Below are positions 8,741 to 17,253 of a stretch of 64,000 nt of DNA, piece after piece. How positions within the stretch are numbered: position 1 is the stretch's first letter; each line of letters opens with the position of its first letter. Location of the stretch: contig NZ_CP108484.1 of assembly GCF_036226505.1 (NCBI RefSeq), positions 6,758,001 through 6,822,000 on the forward strand, given 5' to 3'. The notes below the pieces were generated by a model, which did no database searches, was not told the DNA's origin, and saw only the letters and a program-made list of their open reading frames with translations. The translations under genes and the position numbers were made by a program. Source of the stretch: Kitasatospora sp. NBC_01246. Its GTDB lineage: Bacteria > Actinomycetota > Actinomycetes > Streptomycetales > Streptomycetaceae.

Positions 8741-9961
8741 CTACGGCACGACCCGGCCGGTCACCTCGCCGAAGCCGACCACGGCGCCGTCGCGGCCCGG
8801 GGCGGTGGCGGTGATGACGACCTCGTCGCCGTCCTCCAGGAAGGTCCGGACGGTGCCGTCCGGGAGCTTCAGCGGCTCCTCGCCGTTCCAGGTCAGCTCG
8901 ATCAGGGCGCCCCGGGTCCGCGGCTCGGGGCCGCTGACGGTGCCCGAGGCGAAGAAGTCCCCGGTGCGCAGCGAGGCGCCGTTGGCCGTCAGATGGGCGA
9001 GCTGCTGCGCGGCGGTCCAGTACATCGAGGCGAACGGCGGGTGGGAGACCGGGTGCCCGTTCAGCCGGACCTCCATCGCGAGGTCCAGGCCCCACGGCTC
9101 GCCGCCGCGGTCGTCCAGGTAGGGCAGCGGCTCGACGTCCCGGGCGGGCGGGGCGACCCGGGCGTGCTCCAGGGCGTCCAGCGGCACGATCCACGGCGAG
9201 ACCGAGGTGCCGAAGGACTTGCCGAGGAACGGGCCGAGCGGCACGTACTCCCAGGCCTGGATGTCGCGCGCGGACCAGTCGTTGACCAGGCAGACGCCGA
9301 ACACGTGCTCGCGGAAGGCGTCCAGCGGGACGGGCGTGCCGAGCGCGGACGGCGTGCCGACCACGAAGCCGACCTCCGCCTCGATGTCCAGCCGGCGGGT
9401 CGGTCCGAAGGACGGCGCCGGGTCGGCCGGGGCCTTGCGCTGTCCGTGCGGGCGGACCACCTCCGTCCCCGAGAGCACCACCGTGCCGGCCCGGCCGTGG
9501 TAACCGATCGGCAGGTGCTTCCAGTTGGGGGTGAGCGGCTCCGAGCCGGGGCGGAAGATCCGGCCCAGATTGGTGGCGTGGTGCTCGGAGGCGTAGAAGT
9601 CGACGTAGTCGGCGACCTCGAACGGCAGGTGCAGCTCCACCTCGGTCAGGGGCAGCAGCAGCGGCGAGAGCGCCGCCCGGTGGGACTCGTCGGTGAGCCA
9701 GCGGGTCAGCGCCGCGCGCACCTCGGTCCAGACCGGACGCCCCGCGCCCAGCAGCGGATTGAGGCTCTCGGCGTCCAGCAGGACGGACGGCTCCCCGGCC
9801 GCGCGGGCGGCGGCCCCGGCGTCGAGGACGAACTCCCCGACGCGTACGCCGATCCGCCGCCGGCCCGGCCGGTCGGCGGCGGTGAAGACGCCGTACGGCA
9901 GGTTGTGCACGCCGAACGGCGAGTCCTGGGCGCTGGCGAGCCAGCTGCGGGGGGTGCTCAA
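8741..9961 (-). CDS. fahA: Fumarylacetoacetase
   Basis: A 406-residue hydrolase that splits fumarylacetoacetate into fumarate and acetoacetate, the last step of tyrosine breakdown. Family marks include the SH3-like N-terminal domain, DFYASEHHATNLG, the metal ligands in IEAEVGFVVG (ExE) and the Asp of VLVNDWSARDIQ. The start is TTG at 9961: an AGGAGG lies 5-6 bases upstream, the codon overlaps the previous stop as TTGA, and translation begins STPRSWLASA. It is the last gene of the hpd-hmgA-X-fahA run and is translationally coupled to X. Confidence 0.95.
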   Translation of the reverse strand: MSTPRSWLASAQDSPFGVHNLPYGVFTAADRPGRRRIGVRVGEFVLDAGAAARAAGEPSVLLDAESLNPLLGAGRPVWTEVRAALTRWLTDESHRAALSPLLLPLTEVELHLPFEVADYVDFYASEHHATNLGRIFRPGSEPLTPNWKHLPIGYHGRAGTVVLSGTEVVRPHGQRKAPADPAPSFGPTRRLDIEAEVGFVVGTPSALGTPVPLDAFREHVFGVCLVNDWSARDIQAWEYVPLGPFLGKSFGTSVSPWIVPLDALEHARVAPPARDVEPLPYLDDRGGEPWGLDLAMEVRLNGHPVSHPPFASMYWTAAQQLAHLTANGASLRTGDFFASGTVSGPEPRTRGALIELTWNGEEPLKLPDGTVRTFLEDGDEVVITATAPGRDGAVVGFGEVTGRVVP

Positions 9962-10809
9962 CGGTCCTCCTGGGGCATGGGACTGGGCGACAGCAGGCCG
10001 AGCCCGGCCAGGTCGTCCAGGGGTTCGGCGACGCTGCAGGTGCCGAACGCGGTGAACGAGTTCCTGATCACCGTAACCTGACGGTCGGTCAGGTCGCCGA
10101 CCGCCTTGGCCAGCACGGCGCCGGAGCGCTCGGCCAGCACCTCGGCGGCGGCCGACCGGTCGGTCTCCTGTGCGGCCAGCAGGACGTTCAGGAAGCCGTG
10201 GTGCTCGAAGCCGGTGACCGGATCGGTGTGCCGGACGGCGTGGTGCAGCCCGGCGGTGCACTTGTACGGCAGGCCGCGCTCCGCGCAGCCGGTGAGGAAG
10301 CGGGCCAGCTCCTCCTCGTCGGGGAAGGCGCCGGCCACCACCCCGCCGGTGCGGAACTTCACCCGGTACGGGCTGTCGACCAGGACGTCCAGGGCGTCGC
10401 CCAGCGCGTCGCCGCGCAGCAGTTCGCGCGGCAGCTCCACGGCGGCCGGGACGTCCGGCGGCAGCAGCAGGTCCAGCGCGGCGACCGCCTCGCCGGCGTC
10501 CCGGGTGGCCAGCTCGACGCCGGCCACCTCGAACGGCGCGGCGGCCTCCAGGGCCGGGCCGAGCTCCGCACTGCCCCCCGGCAGTACGAGCCCGACCCGC
10601 AGCGGCCCGGTGTGCCGGGCCGGGTCCGCGGCGGCCGCCAGCTCGCCGAGCCGGCCCGCCCCGCAGAGCAGCGGGCCGACCGCGGCGGCGTACCAGGCGC
10701 TGCGGTGCGCCCGGTGGGCCGGCACCGCGTCGGCGAGCGGCAGGTTCCCGGGCGGGAACACGGCCGCGTCGTCGAAGAGGTCCCGGAACAGCTCGGGGAT
10801 CGCGCTCAT
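9958..10809 (-). CDS. Conserved unknown protein coupled to tyrosine catabolism
   Basis: A 283-residue protein of no assigned function. The pattern of alternating hydrophobic strands and helices, with VKFRTGG near residue 163, YKCTAGLHHAVRH near 195 and GFEHHGFLNVLLAA near 213, suggests an alpha/beta barrel with conserved Lys, Thr and His residues. It is coupled on both sides: its ATG overlaps the hmgA stop (ATGA), and its own stop overlaps the fahA start. The operon lacks a recognisable maleylacetoacetate isomerase, the one step otherwise missing, so this gene is a candidate for it or for a linked repair role; that is inference only. Confidence 0.8.
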   Translation of the reverse strand: MSAIPELFRDLFDDAAVFPPGNLPLADAVPAHRAHRSAWYAAAVGPLLCGAGRLGELAAAADPARHTGPLRVGLVLPGGSAELGPALEAAAPFEVAGVELATRDAGEAVAALDLLLPPDVPAAVELPRELLRGDALGDALDVLVDSPYRVKFRTGGVVAGAFPDEEELARFLTGCAERGLPYKCTAGLHHAVRHTDPVTGFEHHGFLNVLLAAQETDRSAAAEVLAERSGAVLAKAVGDLTDRQVTVIRNSFTAFGTCSVAEPLDDLAGLGLLSPSPMPQEDR

Positions 10810-12005
10810 CGCGCGGGCCCCCGACCGGCCCAGGTCCACGCGTAGTTGCCGTCCTCGGAGGCCCGGCCGCCCTCGCCCAGCTCCAGTGGCCGGAAGGTGT
10901 CCACCATCACCGCGAGCTCGTCGAAGAACTCCGCGCCGATGCTGCGCTCGTACGCCCCCGGCTGCGGGCCGTGGGTGTGGCCGCCGGGGTGCAGCGAGAT
11001 CGAGCCCTGGGCGATGCCCGAGCCCTTGCGGGCCGCGTAGTCGCCGCCGCAGTAGAACATCACCTCGTCGCTGTCCACGTTGGAGTGGTAGTAGGGGACG
11101 GGGATCGAGAGCGGGTGGTAGTCCACCTTGCGGGGCACGAAGTTGCAGATCACGAAGCCGTTGCCCTCGAACACCTGGTGCGCGGGCGGCGGCTGGTGGA
11201 TCCGGCCGGTGATCGGCTCGTAGTCCCGCACGTTGAGGACGTACGGGTACAGGCAGCCGTCCCAGCCGACCACGTCGAACGGGTGGTGCGGCACGGTGTA
11301 CCGGGTGCCCGCGACGCCGTTCGGGCCGCGGTGCTTGACCAGCACGTCGACGTCCGTGCCCTCGACGAGCAGCGGGCCGGCCGGACCGCGCAGGTCCCGC
11401 TCGCAGTACGGCGCGTGCTCCAGCAGCTGGCCGTACTTGGAGAGGTAGCGCTTCACCGGGGAGATGTGGCTGTTCGCCTCGATGCAGTAGGCGCGCAGCG
11501 GCTCGTCGCCGGCCGGCACCCAGCGGTGCGTGGTCGCCCGGGGGATGACCACGTAGTCGCCCTGGCCGACCTCCAGCGTGCCGAAGACCGTCTCGACCGT
11601 GCCGCTGCCGGACTCCACGTACACGCACTCGTCGCCGAGCGCGTTGCGGTACAGCTCGCTCGGGGCCCCGGCGGCGACGTACGAGATCCGCACGTCGCCG
11701 TTGCCGAGGACGAGCCGGCGGCCGCCCACCACGTCGGCGGACTTCCACTCCTGGCCCGCGAACAGCTCGTGCAGCTTGAGGTGCCGGGGGAGCAGGGGGT
11801 GGTTGGGCACCGTCGACTGGTCCGGCAGCTCCCACGGCACGGCGTCCACGACGGCCGAGGGGATGCCCCGGTGGTAGAGCAGCGAGGAGTCCGAGGAGAA
11901 CCCCTCCTCGCCCATCAACTCCTCGTAGTACAGCCCGCCTTCGGGGGTGCGGTGCTGGGTGTGCCGCTTGGGCGGGATGCTGCCCAGCTGCCGGTAGTAC
12001 GCCAT
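10806..12005 (-). CDS. hmgA: Homogentisate 1,2-dioxygenase
   Basis: A 399-residue Fe(II) cupin dioxygenase that opens the homogentisate ring to maleylacetoacetate. Iron-ligand motifs are visible in the C-terminal cupin: YHSNVDSDE (His and Glu) and HPGGHTHGP (His). The N-terminus (AYYRQLGSIPPKRHTQ) is typical of this family. It sits 69 bp downstream of hpd and overlaps the next gene by ATGA. It is somewhat shorter than proteobacterial versions, as usual in actinobacteria. Confidence 0.95.
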   Translation of the reverse strand: MAYYRQLGSIPPKRHTQHRTPEGGLYYEELMGEEGFSSDSSLLYHRGIPSAVVDAVPWELPDQSTVPNHPLLPRHLKLHELFAGQEWKSADVVGGRRLVLGNGDVRISYVAAGAPSELYRNALGDECVYVESGSGTVETVFGTLEVGQGDYVVIPRATTHRWVPAGDEPLRAYCIEANSHISPVKRYLSKYGQLLEHAPYCERDLRGPAGPLLVEGTDVDVLVKHRGPNGVAGTRYTVPHHPFDVVGWDGCLYPYVLNVRDYEPITGRIHQPPPAHQVFEGNGFVICNFVPRKVDYHPLSIPVPYYHSNVDSDEVMFYCGGDYAARKGSGIAQGSISLHPGGHTHGPQPGAYERSIGAEFFDELAVMVDTFRPLELGEGGRASEDGNYAWTWAGRGPAR

Positions 12006-12074
12006 CGTCCTGCTCCTCCTGGCCCGTTCGCCGACTGGCCCGTTCGCCGTTCTCGCTCCGATCGGGGGTGCTGA

Positions 12075-13289
12075 TCAGAGGTTGCCGCGGCGGTCCTGCT
12101 CGCGCTCCAGGGATTCGAAGAGCGCCTTGAAGTTGCCCTTCCCGAAGCCGAGCGAGCCATGCCGCTCGATGAACTCGAAGAACACGGTCGGGCGGTCGCC
12201 CTGCGGCTTGGTGAAGATCTGCAGCAGGTAGCCGTCCTCGTCGCGGTCGACCAGGATGCCGCGCTTCTTCAGCTCCTCGACCTCGACCCGGACCTTGCCG
12301 ATCCGGGCGCGCAGCTCCGGGTCGTCGTAGTACGAGTCGGGGGTGGAGAGGAACTCCACGCCGTTGGCGCGCAGGATGTCGACGGTGGAGAGGATGTCGT
12401 TGGTGGCGAGTGCCAGGTGCTGGCAGCCGGGGCCGCCGTAGAACTCCAGGTACTCGTCGATCTGCGACTTCTTCTTGGCGATGGCCGGCTCGTTGAGCGG
12501 GAACTTCACCCGGTGGTTGCCGCTGGCGACGACCTTGGACATCAGCGCGGAGTACTCGGTGGCGATGTCGTCGCCGACGAACTCGGCCATGTTCACGAAG
12601 CCCATGACGCGGTTGTAGAAGCCGACCCACTCGTCCATCCGGCCGAGCTCGACGTTGCCCACCGCGTGGTCCAGGGCCTGGAAGAGCCGCTTCGGGTGGC
12701 CGGCGGTGCGGGCCACCCTGGTCTCGGCGGCCACGAAGCCCGGCAGGTAGGGGCCGTGGTAGCGGGAGCGGTCGATCAGGGTGTGCCGGGTCTCGCCGTA
12801 GGTGGCGATGGCGGCGCGGCGCACGGTGCCGTTCTCGTCGGAGACGTCGTTCGGCTCCTCCAGTACGGTGGCGCCCTGGGCGCGGGCGTGCGCGATGCAC
12901 TTGTCGACGTCCGGCACCTCCAGGGCCAGGTCGACGACGCCGTCGCCGTGCCGGCGGTGGTGGTCCAGCAGCGGGCTGTCCGGGGCGACACCGCCCTTGA
13001 TCACGAAGCGGCAGGAGCCGGAGCGCAGCACGAAGGCCTTGCGGTCGCGGCGGCCGGTCTCCGGGCCGGAGTAGGCGACCAGCTCCATGCCGAAGACGGA
13101 CTGGTAGAAGTGGGCCGTCTGGGTGGCGTTGCCCACCACGAACACGATGGCGTCCTGCGCGGTGACAGGGAACGGGTCCGTGGCGGGGTCGTGCTCGACG
13201 AGGCCGACGAGGCGGCGGAGCTGCTCGGCGTCGAGACCGGCCTCGCGTTCCTCGGGGGTCAGCTCAAGGGCGTGGGACTGCGGGGTCAT
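12075..13289 (-). CDS. hpd: 4-hydroxyphenylpyruvate dioxygenase
   Basis: A 404-residue two-domain VOC-fold dioxygenase that converts 4-hydroxyphenylpyruvate to homogentisate. Iron ligands are visible as His in ALDHAVGNV, His in QHLALATNDI and Glu in FFEFIER; the C-terminal LGFGKGNFKALF helix gates the active site. The ATG at 13289 follows an AGGAACG. As first gene of the operon it should carry the main promoter, which lies in the AT-richer stretch near 13410-13480. Confidence 0.96.
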   Translation of the reverse strand: MTPQSHALELTPEEREAGLDAEQLRRLVGLVEHDPATDPFPVTAQDAIVFVVGNATQTAHFYQSVFGMELVAYSGPETGRRDRKAFVLRSGSCRFVIKGGVAPDSPLLDHHRRHGDGVVDLALEVPDVDKCIAHARAQGATVLEEPNDVSDENGTVRRAAIATYGETRHTLIDRSRYHGPYLPGFVAAETRVARTAGHPKRLFQALDHAVGNVELGRMDEWVGFYNRVMGFVNMAEFVGDDIATEYSALMSKVVASGNHRVKFPLNEPAIAKKKSQIDEYLEFYGGPGCQHLALATNDILSTVDILRANGVEFLSTPDSYYDDPELRARIGKVRVEVEELKKRGILVDRDEDGYLLQIFTKPQGDRPTVFFEFIERHGSLGFGKGNFKALFESLEREQDRRGNL

Positions 13290-13580
13290 CGGTCGTTCCT
13301 CCACATTGAGGCCTCGGCATTGAGGCATCCGCTTGAGGCGGCCGCACCGCTGGGTGGGTGGTGCGGCTGAGCGGAGAGCTTGCTCCTGTCGGGGTGGTTG
13401 GGCAACAGGTCGGGATTTCACTGTTCAATGTGTACAAGCTGGTCAGGAAATGGCCGGTCCGGCTGCACAAAATGCCTGGTCGTCCGGGGTGGTTCGCGAA
13501 AGGTCTGTACGGCGGTCGATCGGGGCCGGTCGGGTCGGTCGGGGCGGTGCCGGGGGTTCGGTTCGGGTCGGTGGGGTCGC
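13290..13580 (-). promoter_or_regulatory. hpd upstream region: leader repeats and dyad
   Basis: This 291-bp stretch has no gene I accept. A 13-14-bp tandem repeat with core TTGAGGC occurs at 13305, 13319 and 13332 in the expected hpd leader. An inverted repeat TGTTCA-ATG-TGTACA (13422-13436, one mismatch) lies in a locally AT-rich segment (13415-13480) that is the likeliest promoter and operator region. The regulator is unknown, and no Lrp or IclR gene is adjacent. Confidence 0.5.
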
Positions 13581-14942
13581 TCATGGGGTGGCCGGCGGGC
13601 CGGCCGGCAGGTACCGCAGGAACCAGTCGCGGGCCAGCTCGGCGACCCGGTCGAGCGTGCCCGGCTCCTCGAAGAGGTGGCCCGCTTGCGGCACCACCGC
13701 CAGTTCACTCTCGCAGCGCAGCCGCGCCCGCGCCTGCCGGTTCAGGTCGATCACCCGGCCGTCCAGGCCGCCCACCACCAGCAGGGTCGGCGCGGTGACC
13801 TCGGCCAGCCGGCCGGGACCGGTGAGGTCGGGACGCCCGCCCCGGGACACCACGGCGCGCACCCCCTCGCCCAGCGCGGCGGCCGTCGTGAGCGCGGCGG
13901 CCGCACCGGTGCTGGCCCCGAACAGCCCGAGCGGGAGAGCCCGCTCCCGGCCCTCCGGCAGCTCGGGCAGGAGCCCGGCCACGGCGGTCAGCCGGGCCCC
14001 GAGCAGCTCGACGTCGAACACCTTCCGCCGGTCCGGCTCCTCGTCCTCGGTGAGCAGGTCGAACAGCAGGGTGGCCAGGCCGGCCCGGTTCAGGGCGGCG
14101 GCCACCCGGCGGTTGCGCGGGCTGTGCCGGCCGCTCCCGCTGCCGTGGGCGAACACCACCACGCCGGCCGCGCCCACCGGGACGGTCAGCCGGCCGGCCA
14201 GCCGGACACCCGCGACCGGCAGGACCAGCTCACGGTCCACCCCGCCGCCGGGCGCTCCGCTGCCGGCCGCCCCGGCGCCGTCCTGGGCGGGCGCGGCCCG
14301 CGCCTCGGCGAGGTGGCGCAGCACCTCCTCGTCACCGGTCTGCGAGAAGTCGCCGTAGAACTCGCCGATCGCGAAGAACGGCGACGGCGTGCCGACGCAG
14401 ACCAGTTCGTCCGCGATCCCGGCCAGCCGGTCCGTCCAGTCGTCGGGCGCCACCGGAACGGCCAGCACCACCCGGGCCGCCCCCCGGGCCCGGACGATCA
14501 CGCAGGCGGCCCGGGCCGTGGAGCCGGTGGCGATGCCGTCATCCACCACGACCACGGTGCGGCCGCGCAGCTCCTCGGGCGGGCGCCCGCCCCGGTAGCG
14601 GCGGGCCCGCCGCTCCAGCTCCGCGCGCTCGCGCAGCTCGACGTCGGCGAGCTGCCCGGGCGTGATGCCGACCAGCCGGATCACCTCGTCGTTGAGCACC
14701 CGGACGCCGTCCTCGCCGATCGCGCCCATGCCCAGCTCGGGCTGGCGGGGCACCCCGAGCTTGCGGATCACGCAGATGTCCAGCGGGGCGCCGAGCGCGG
14801 CCGCGACCTCGGCGGCCACCGGGACCCCGCCGCGCGGGAGGGCGACGACGACGGTGCCGGGGCCGCGCAGGTGGCCGAGCAGTGCGGCCAGCCGGCGGCC
14901 CGCGTCGGTGCGGTCGGTGAAGTGGGTCCGGGTGCGGTGCAT
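13581..14942 (-). CDS. Phosphoribosyltransferase / alpha-beta hydrolase fusion
   Basis: A 453-residue two-domain protein. Residues 1-210 form a type I phosphoribosyltransferase fold with the PRPP loop VVVVDDGIATGSTA and an early FTDRTDAGRRLA. Residues 235-450 form a dienelactone-hydrolase-like alpha/beta hydrolase with nucleophile motif GASTG, an Asp in GGLDGRV and a His in PQAGHLF. Such fusions are known in actinobacteria, but the substrate is not. Both active sites look intact. It is transcribed alone, divergent from the 15.4-kb operon. Confidence 0.85.
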   Translation of the reverse strand: MHRTRTHFTDRTDAGRRLAALLGHLRGPGTVVVALPRGGVPVAAEVAAALGAPLDICVIRKLGVPRQPELGMGAIGEDGVRVLNDEVIRLVGITPGQLADVELRERAELERRARRYRGGRPPEELRGRTVVVVDDGIATGSTARAACVIVRARGAARVVLAVPVAPDDWTDRLAGIADELVCVGTPSPFFAIGEFYGDFSQTGDEEVLRHLAEARAAPAQDGAGAAGSGAPGGGVDRELVLPVAGVRLAGRLTVPVGAAGVVVFAHGSGSGRHSPRNRRVAAALNRAGLATLLFDLLTEDEEPDRRKVFDVELLGARLTAVAGLLPELPEGRERALPLGLFGASTGAAAALTTAAALGEGVRAVVSRGGRPDLTGPGRLAEVTAPTLLVVGGLDGRVIDLNRQARARLRCESELAVVPQAGHLFEEPGTLDRVAELARDWFLRYLPAGPPATP

Positions 14943-15423
14943 GACGCGGCCTCCGGTTCCACCGTACGTCGGCGGGCGGCGCCGGGGGCTGGCCGTTCCC
15001 GTCTCCGGCGGCCGGTGGGTGCCTCGCGCCGCACGCCGTCGCCCCGGCGGCCGGCACCCCCGGGGGGACCGGCACGAAGTACGGGACGTTCGGCAGGGAT
15101 CCGGTGCACTACCTGCTCCCCTACCTGCGGGCCCGGAGCTGGGAGCGGTCATAGCGCCCGCGCGCCCTGACCTGCCCGTTCCGCGCCCGGCCCTTCGCGG
15201 TCCTGCCCCTTCCCGGTCCCGCCCCTTCGTGGTCCTGCCCCGCGCCCGGCCTGTCCCGGTCCTGCCCCGGCCCGTCCCGGTGCCGCTCCGGCCTGTCCCG
15301 TGTGCCGACCGGGCCGGGACGGGCAGGGCGGCTCAGGCGCCCGGGGCGTCGGGCGGGCCATCGTCGAGATCGGAGAACCCGGGAAGCCGGAGCAGTCGCA
15401 GCAGGAGCGGGAGGTGGATCGCG
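14943..15423. other. Divergent intergenic region with low-complexity repeats
   Basis: No gene is recognised here. Bases about 15166-15303 are a pyrimidine-rich low-complexity run in which CGGTCCTGCCCC-like units recur at irregular spacing. A GGGAGGTGG just before 15424 is the ribosome site of the next gene. Promoters for the two divergent genes must lie here, but no convincing hexamers were found. Confidence 0.5.
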
Positions 15424-16509
15424 ATGGGCGGCACCACCGCATTCGACCGTCGGATCCAGGCCGGACCGGCCGGCATCCCGCTGGCGGTGCGCCGGGGCGA
15501 CGGCTCCTGGGCCGAACTCGCCGAGCGGACGGCCGCGTTCGGGGCCGATCGGTTCCTGCTCGTGACCGACGGCGCGGCACCCGCCGACCACCTCGCCAGG
15601 GTCCGGGCCATGGCCGCCGCGCAGGCGCCGTGCACCGTCATCGACCTGCGGTCCGCGCCGCTGCCGGATCGGCCTGCCCCGGGCGAGGGCACCGGGGGCC
15701 GCACCGTCGTGATCGCCCTCGGCGGTGAGCGGGCCTGCGCCGTCGCGGCCGACCTGCGGCTGCCGACCACCCTGGCGGCGGCCGTCGGGCCCGCGCTCGC
15801 GCTGCGGTGCCCGCCCCCCGAGGCCCGCGCGCTGCCCGACCGGACGGCGCCCGCGCTGGTCTGGGTCCGCGGCGATGTGCTGGCCGACCGGCCCGCCGCC
15901 GAGACCAGGGCGGGCATGATCGGCGTGATCCGGCACGTGCTCGCCGTCTGCCCGGCGCAGTACGAGGCGCTCGCCGAGGCCCTCGACCCCCAGGCGCGCT
16001 ACTCCGAGCGCACCGTCGCCGGTTTCCTCGCCGTCTGCGCGGACGCCCGGGCGGCCCTGGTCTGCTTCGACCCGTTCGAGACCGGCCCGGCCCTCGCCCT
16101 GGGCTACGGGCGGCGCCTCGGCACATTGGTTCGCCGCCTGGCCGGCCGCCCCTCCGCGCCCGGCGACGCCGAGGCCCTGGGACTCCTGCTCGCCGCCCGC
16201 CTCGCGGTCCGGCTCGGCCTGCTGGACTCGGCCGGAGCCTGGGCCCACCGCGAACTGGTCGCCCGCAACGGCTCGGTGACCGGCCTGCCCGGCGGTACGG
16301 ACGTGGCGGCCCTCGCCGACGCGCTCGGCGCGGCCCTCGCTCCCGGGCCCGGTCTGCTGCTGCTCGCCGGTCTCGGGCGGCCGTCCTGCGTGGACGGCCG
16401 GCTGCTCACGCCGGTGGGAGCCGCGCCGGTGCGGGCGGCGGTGGAGGGACTGGGTCCGGTCGGGGTGCCGTCCGGTCGGGTCGCGGAGCTCCTGCCGGTG
16501 ACCGGCTGA
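15424..16509 (+). CDS. Dehydroquinate-synthase-fold protein lacking catalytic motifs
   Basis: A 361-residue protein, the normal length for 3-dehydroquinate synthase (DHQS) and related sugar-phosphate cyclases. Several landmarks align: LRLPTTLAAAVGPAL (112-125) with the PTTLLAQVD segment, ETRAGMIGVIRH (160-171) with REIAAGLAEVIK, CFDPFETGPALALGYG (214-229) with DERETGLRALLNYG, and APGDAEALGLLL (245-256) with LHGEAVAIGM. The three zinc ligands appear replaced: Glu by Gly167, His by Arg230 and His by Pro246. The GGGVIGD nucleotide loop is shortened to GGERACA (100-106), and the Lys of VGGKTG is absent. It therefore looks like a pseudoenzyme or a much altered cyclase. GGGAGG precedes the ATG. It heads a likely operon with two cupin-like genes. 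Confidence 0.7.
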   Translation: MGGTTAFDRRIQAGPAGIPLAVRRGDGSWAELAERTAAFGADRFLLVTDGAAPADHLARVRAMAAAQAPCTVIDLRSAPLPDRPAPGEGTGGRTVVIALGGERACAVAADLRLPTTLAAAVGPALALRCPPPEARALPDRTAPALVWVRGDVLADRPAAETRAGMIGVIRHVLAVCPAQYEALAEALDPQARYSERTVAGFLAVCADARAALVCFDPFETGPALALGYGRRLGTLVRRLAGRPSAPGDAEALGLLLAARLAVRLGLLDSAGAWAHRELVARNGSVTGLPGGTDVAALADALGAALAPGPGLLLLAGLGRPSCVDGRLLTPVGAAPVRAAVEGLGPVGVPSGRVAELLPVTG

Positions 16510-16671
16510 GCGCGGGGTCCCGGTGCGCCGCACCTCCGGACCGGGCGGGCCCGGCAGCGGGCGGGAGCAGGACGGGACACGGTCACCGTGCGACCGGGAC
16601 GACGGGCGGCACACCGTGGAACGGCAGGGCGGACCGGACCGGGCCGCCGCCGACCAGAAGGAGTCACCGCC

Positions 16672-17253
16672 ATGACGGGCACCGTCATCACCGACCTCCG
16701 CCGACGCGGCGCCGTCGACCCCAGCCGCGTGCTGACCGGGCCGCTGCGCGCGGTCGGACTGCGGTGGCTCGACCCGGGCCGCACGACCGAGGTCATCGCC
16801 GAGGGCGTCGAGCACGCCCTCTACGTCACCGCCGGTTCGGGGACGGCCACCGGCCCGGACGACGACGCCGAGGAGGCCCCCGACGCCGGGTTCCCGCTGG
16901 TCGAGGGCACCGCGCTGACCCTGCCGCTGGGCGGGCGGACGGTACTCACCGCCGGCACGGCGGGGCTGGAGTTCTTCCAGGCCGTCCTGGCCGTTGCCGG
17001 CCGTCCGACCGGGTCCGAGGCCCCCGGGCGGTCCGGGGGAAGGCGGCGCGCCGACGGCCACGCCGGGGCGCGCCCCGCAGGTGACGGCCCGGGAACAGCC
17101 CGTCCGGACCGGCCCCCGCGCCCCCGGCGGTCCGCCGATCCGGAGCACCCCGAGCAGCCACAGCACCCCGAGCACCCCGAGCAGCCACAGCACCCCGAGC
17201 ACCCCGAACATCCCGAGCACCCCGAACATCCGAAGGGAGGCGAGTCACGGTGA
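16672..17253 (+). CDS. Cupin-like small protein with His-Pro-Glu tail
   Basis: A 193-residue protein. Residues 1-108 form a compact beta-rich cupin-like domain (LRWLDPGRTTEVIAEGVEHALYVTAGSG, then PLVEGTALTLPLGG). Residues 110-155 are Pro/Gly/Arg-rich, and 157-187 are a repeat of HPE and HPEQPQ units with eight histidines. An AGAAGGAG ribosome site supports the ATG at 16672. The stop overlaps the next start (GTGA). The tail could bind metal or act as a flexible linker. No enzyme class is assigned. Confidence 0.65.
   Translation: MTGTVITDLRRRGAVDPSRVLTGPLRAVGLRWLDPGRTTEVIAEGVEHALYVTAGSGTATGPDDDAEEAPDAGFPLVEGTALTLPLGGRTVLTAGTAGLEFFQAVLAVAGRPTGSEAPGRSGGRRRADGHAGARPAGDGPGTARPDRPPRPRRSADPEHPEQPQHPEHPEQPQHPEHPEHPEHPEHPKGGESR
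17147..17237 (+). repeat. In-frame minisatellite encoding the HPE tail
   Basis: Units of 9 and 15 bp (CACCCCGAG and CACCCCGAGCAGCCA types) alternate in frame and encode HPE and HPEQP repeats. The last units change synonymously to CATCCCGAG and CACCCCGAA, showing some age. The following GAAGGGAGG is also the ribosome site of the next gene. Confidence 0.8.

Noticed and set aside
15166..15303. Pyrimidine-rich repeats as a structured RNA or attachment site
   Set aside because: The spacing is irregular, there is no compensating stem pattern and no integrase or tRNA nearby.
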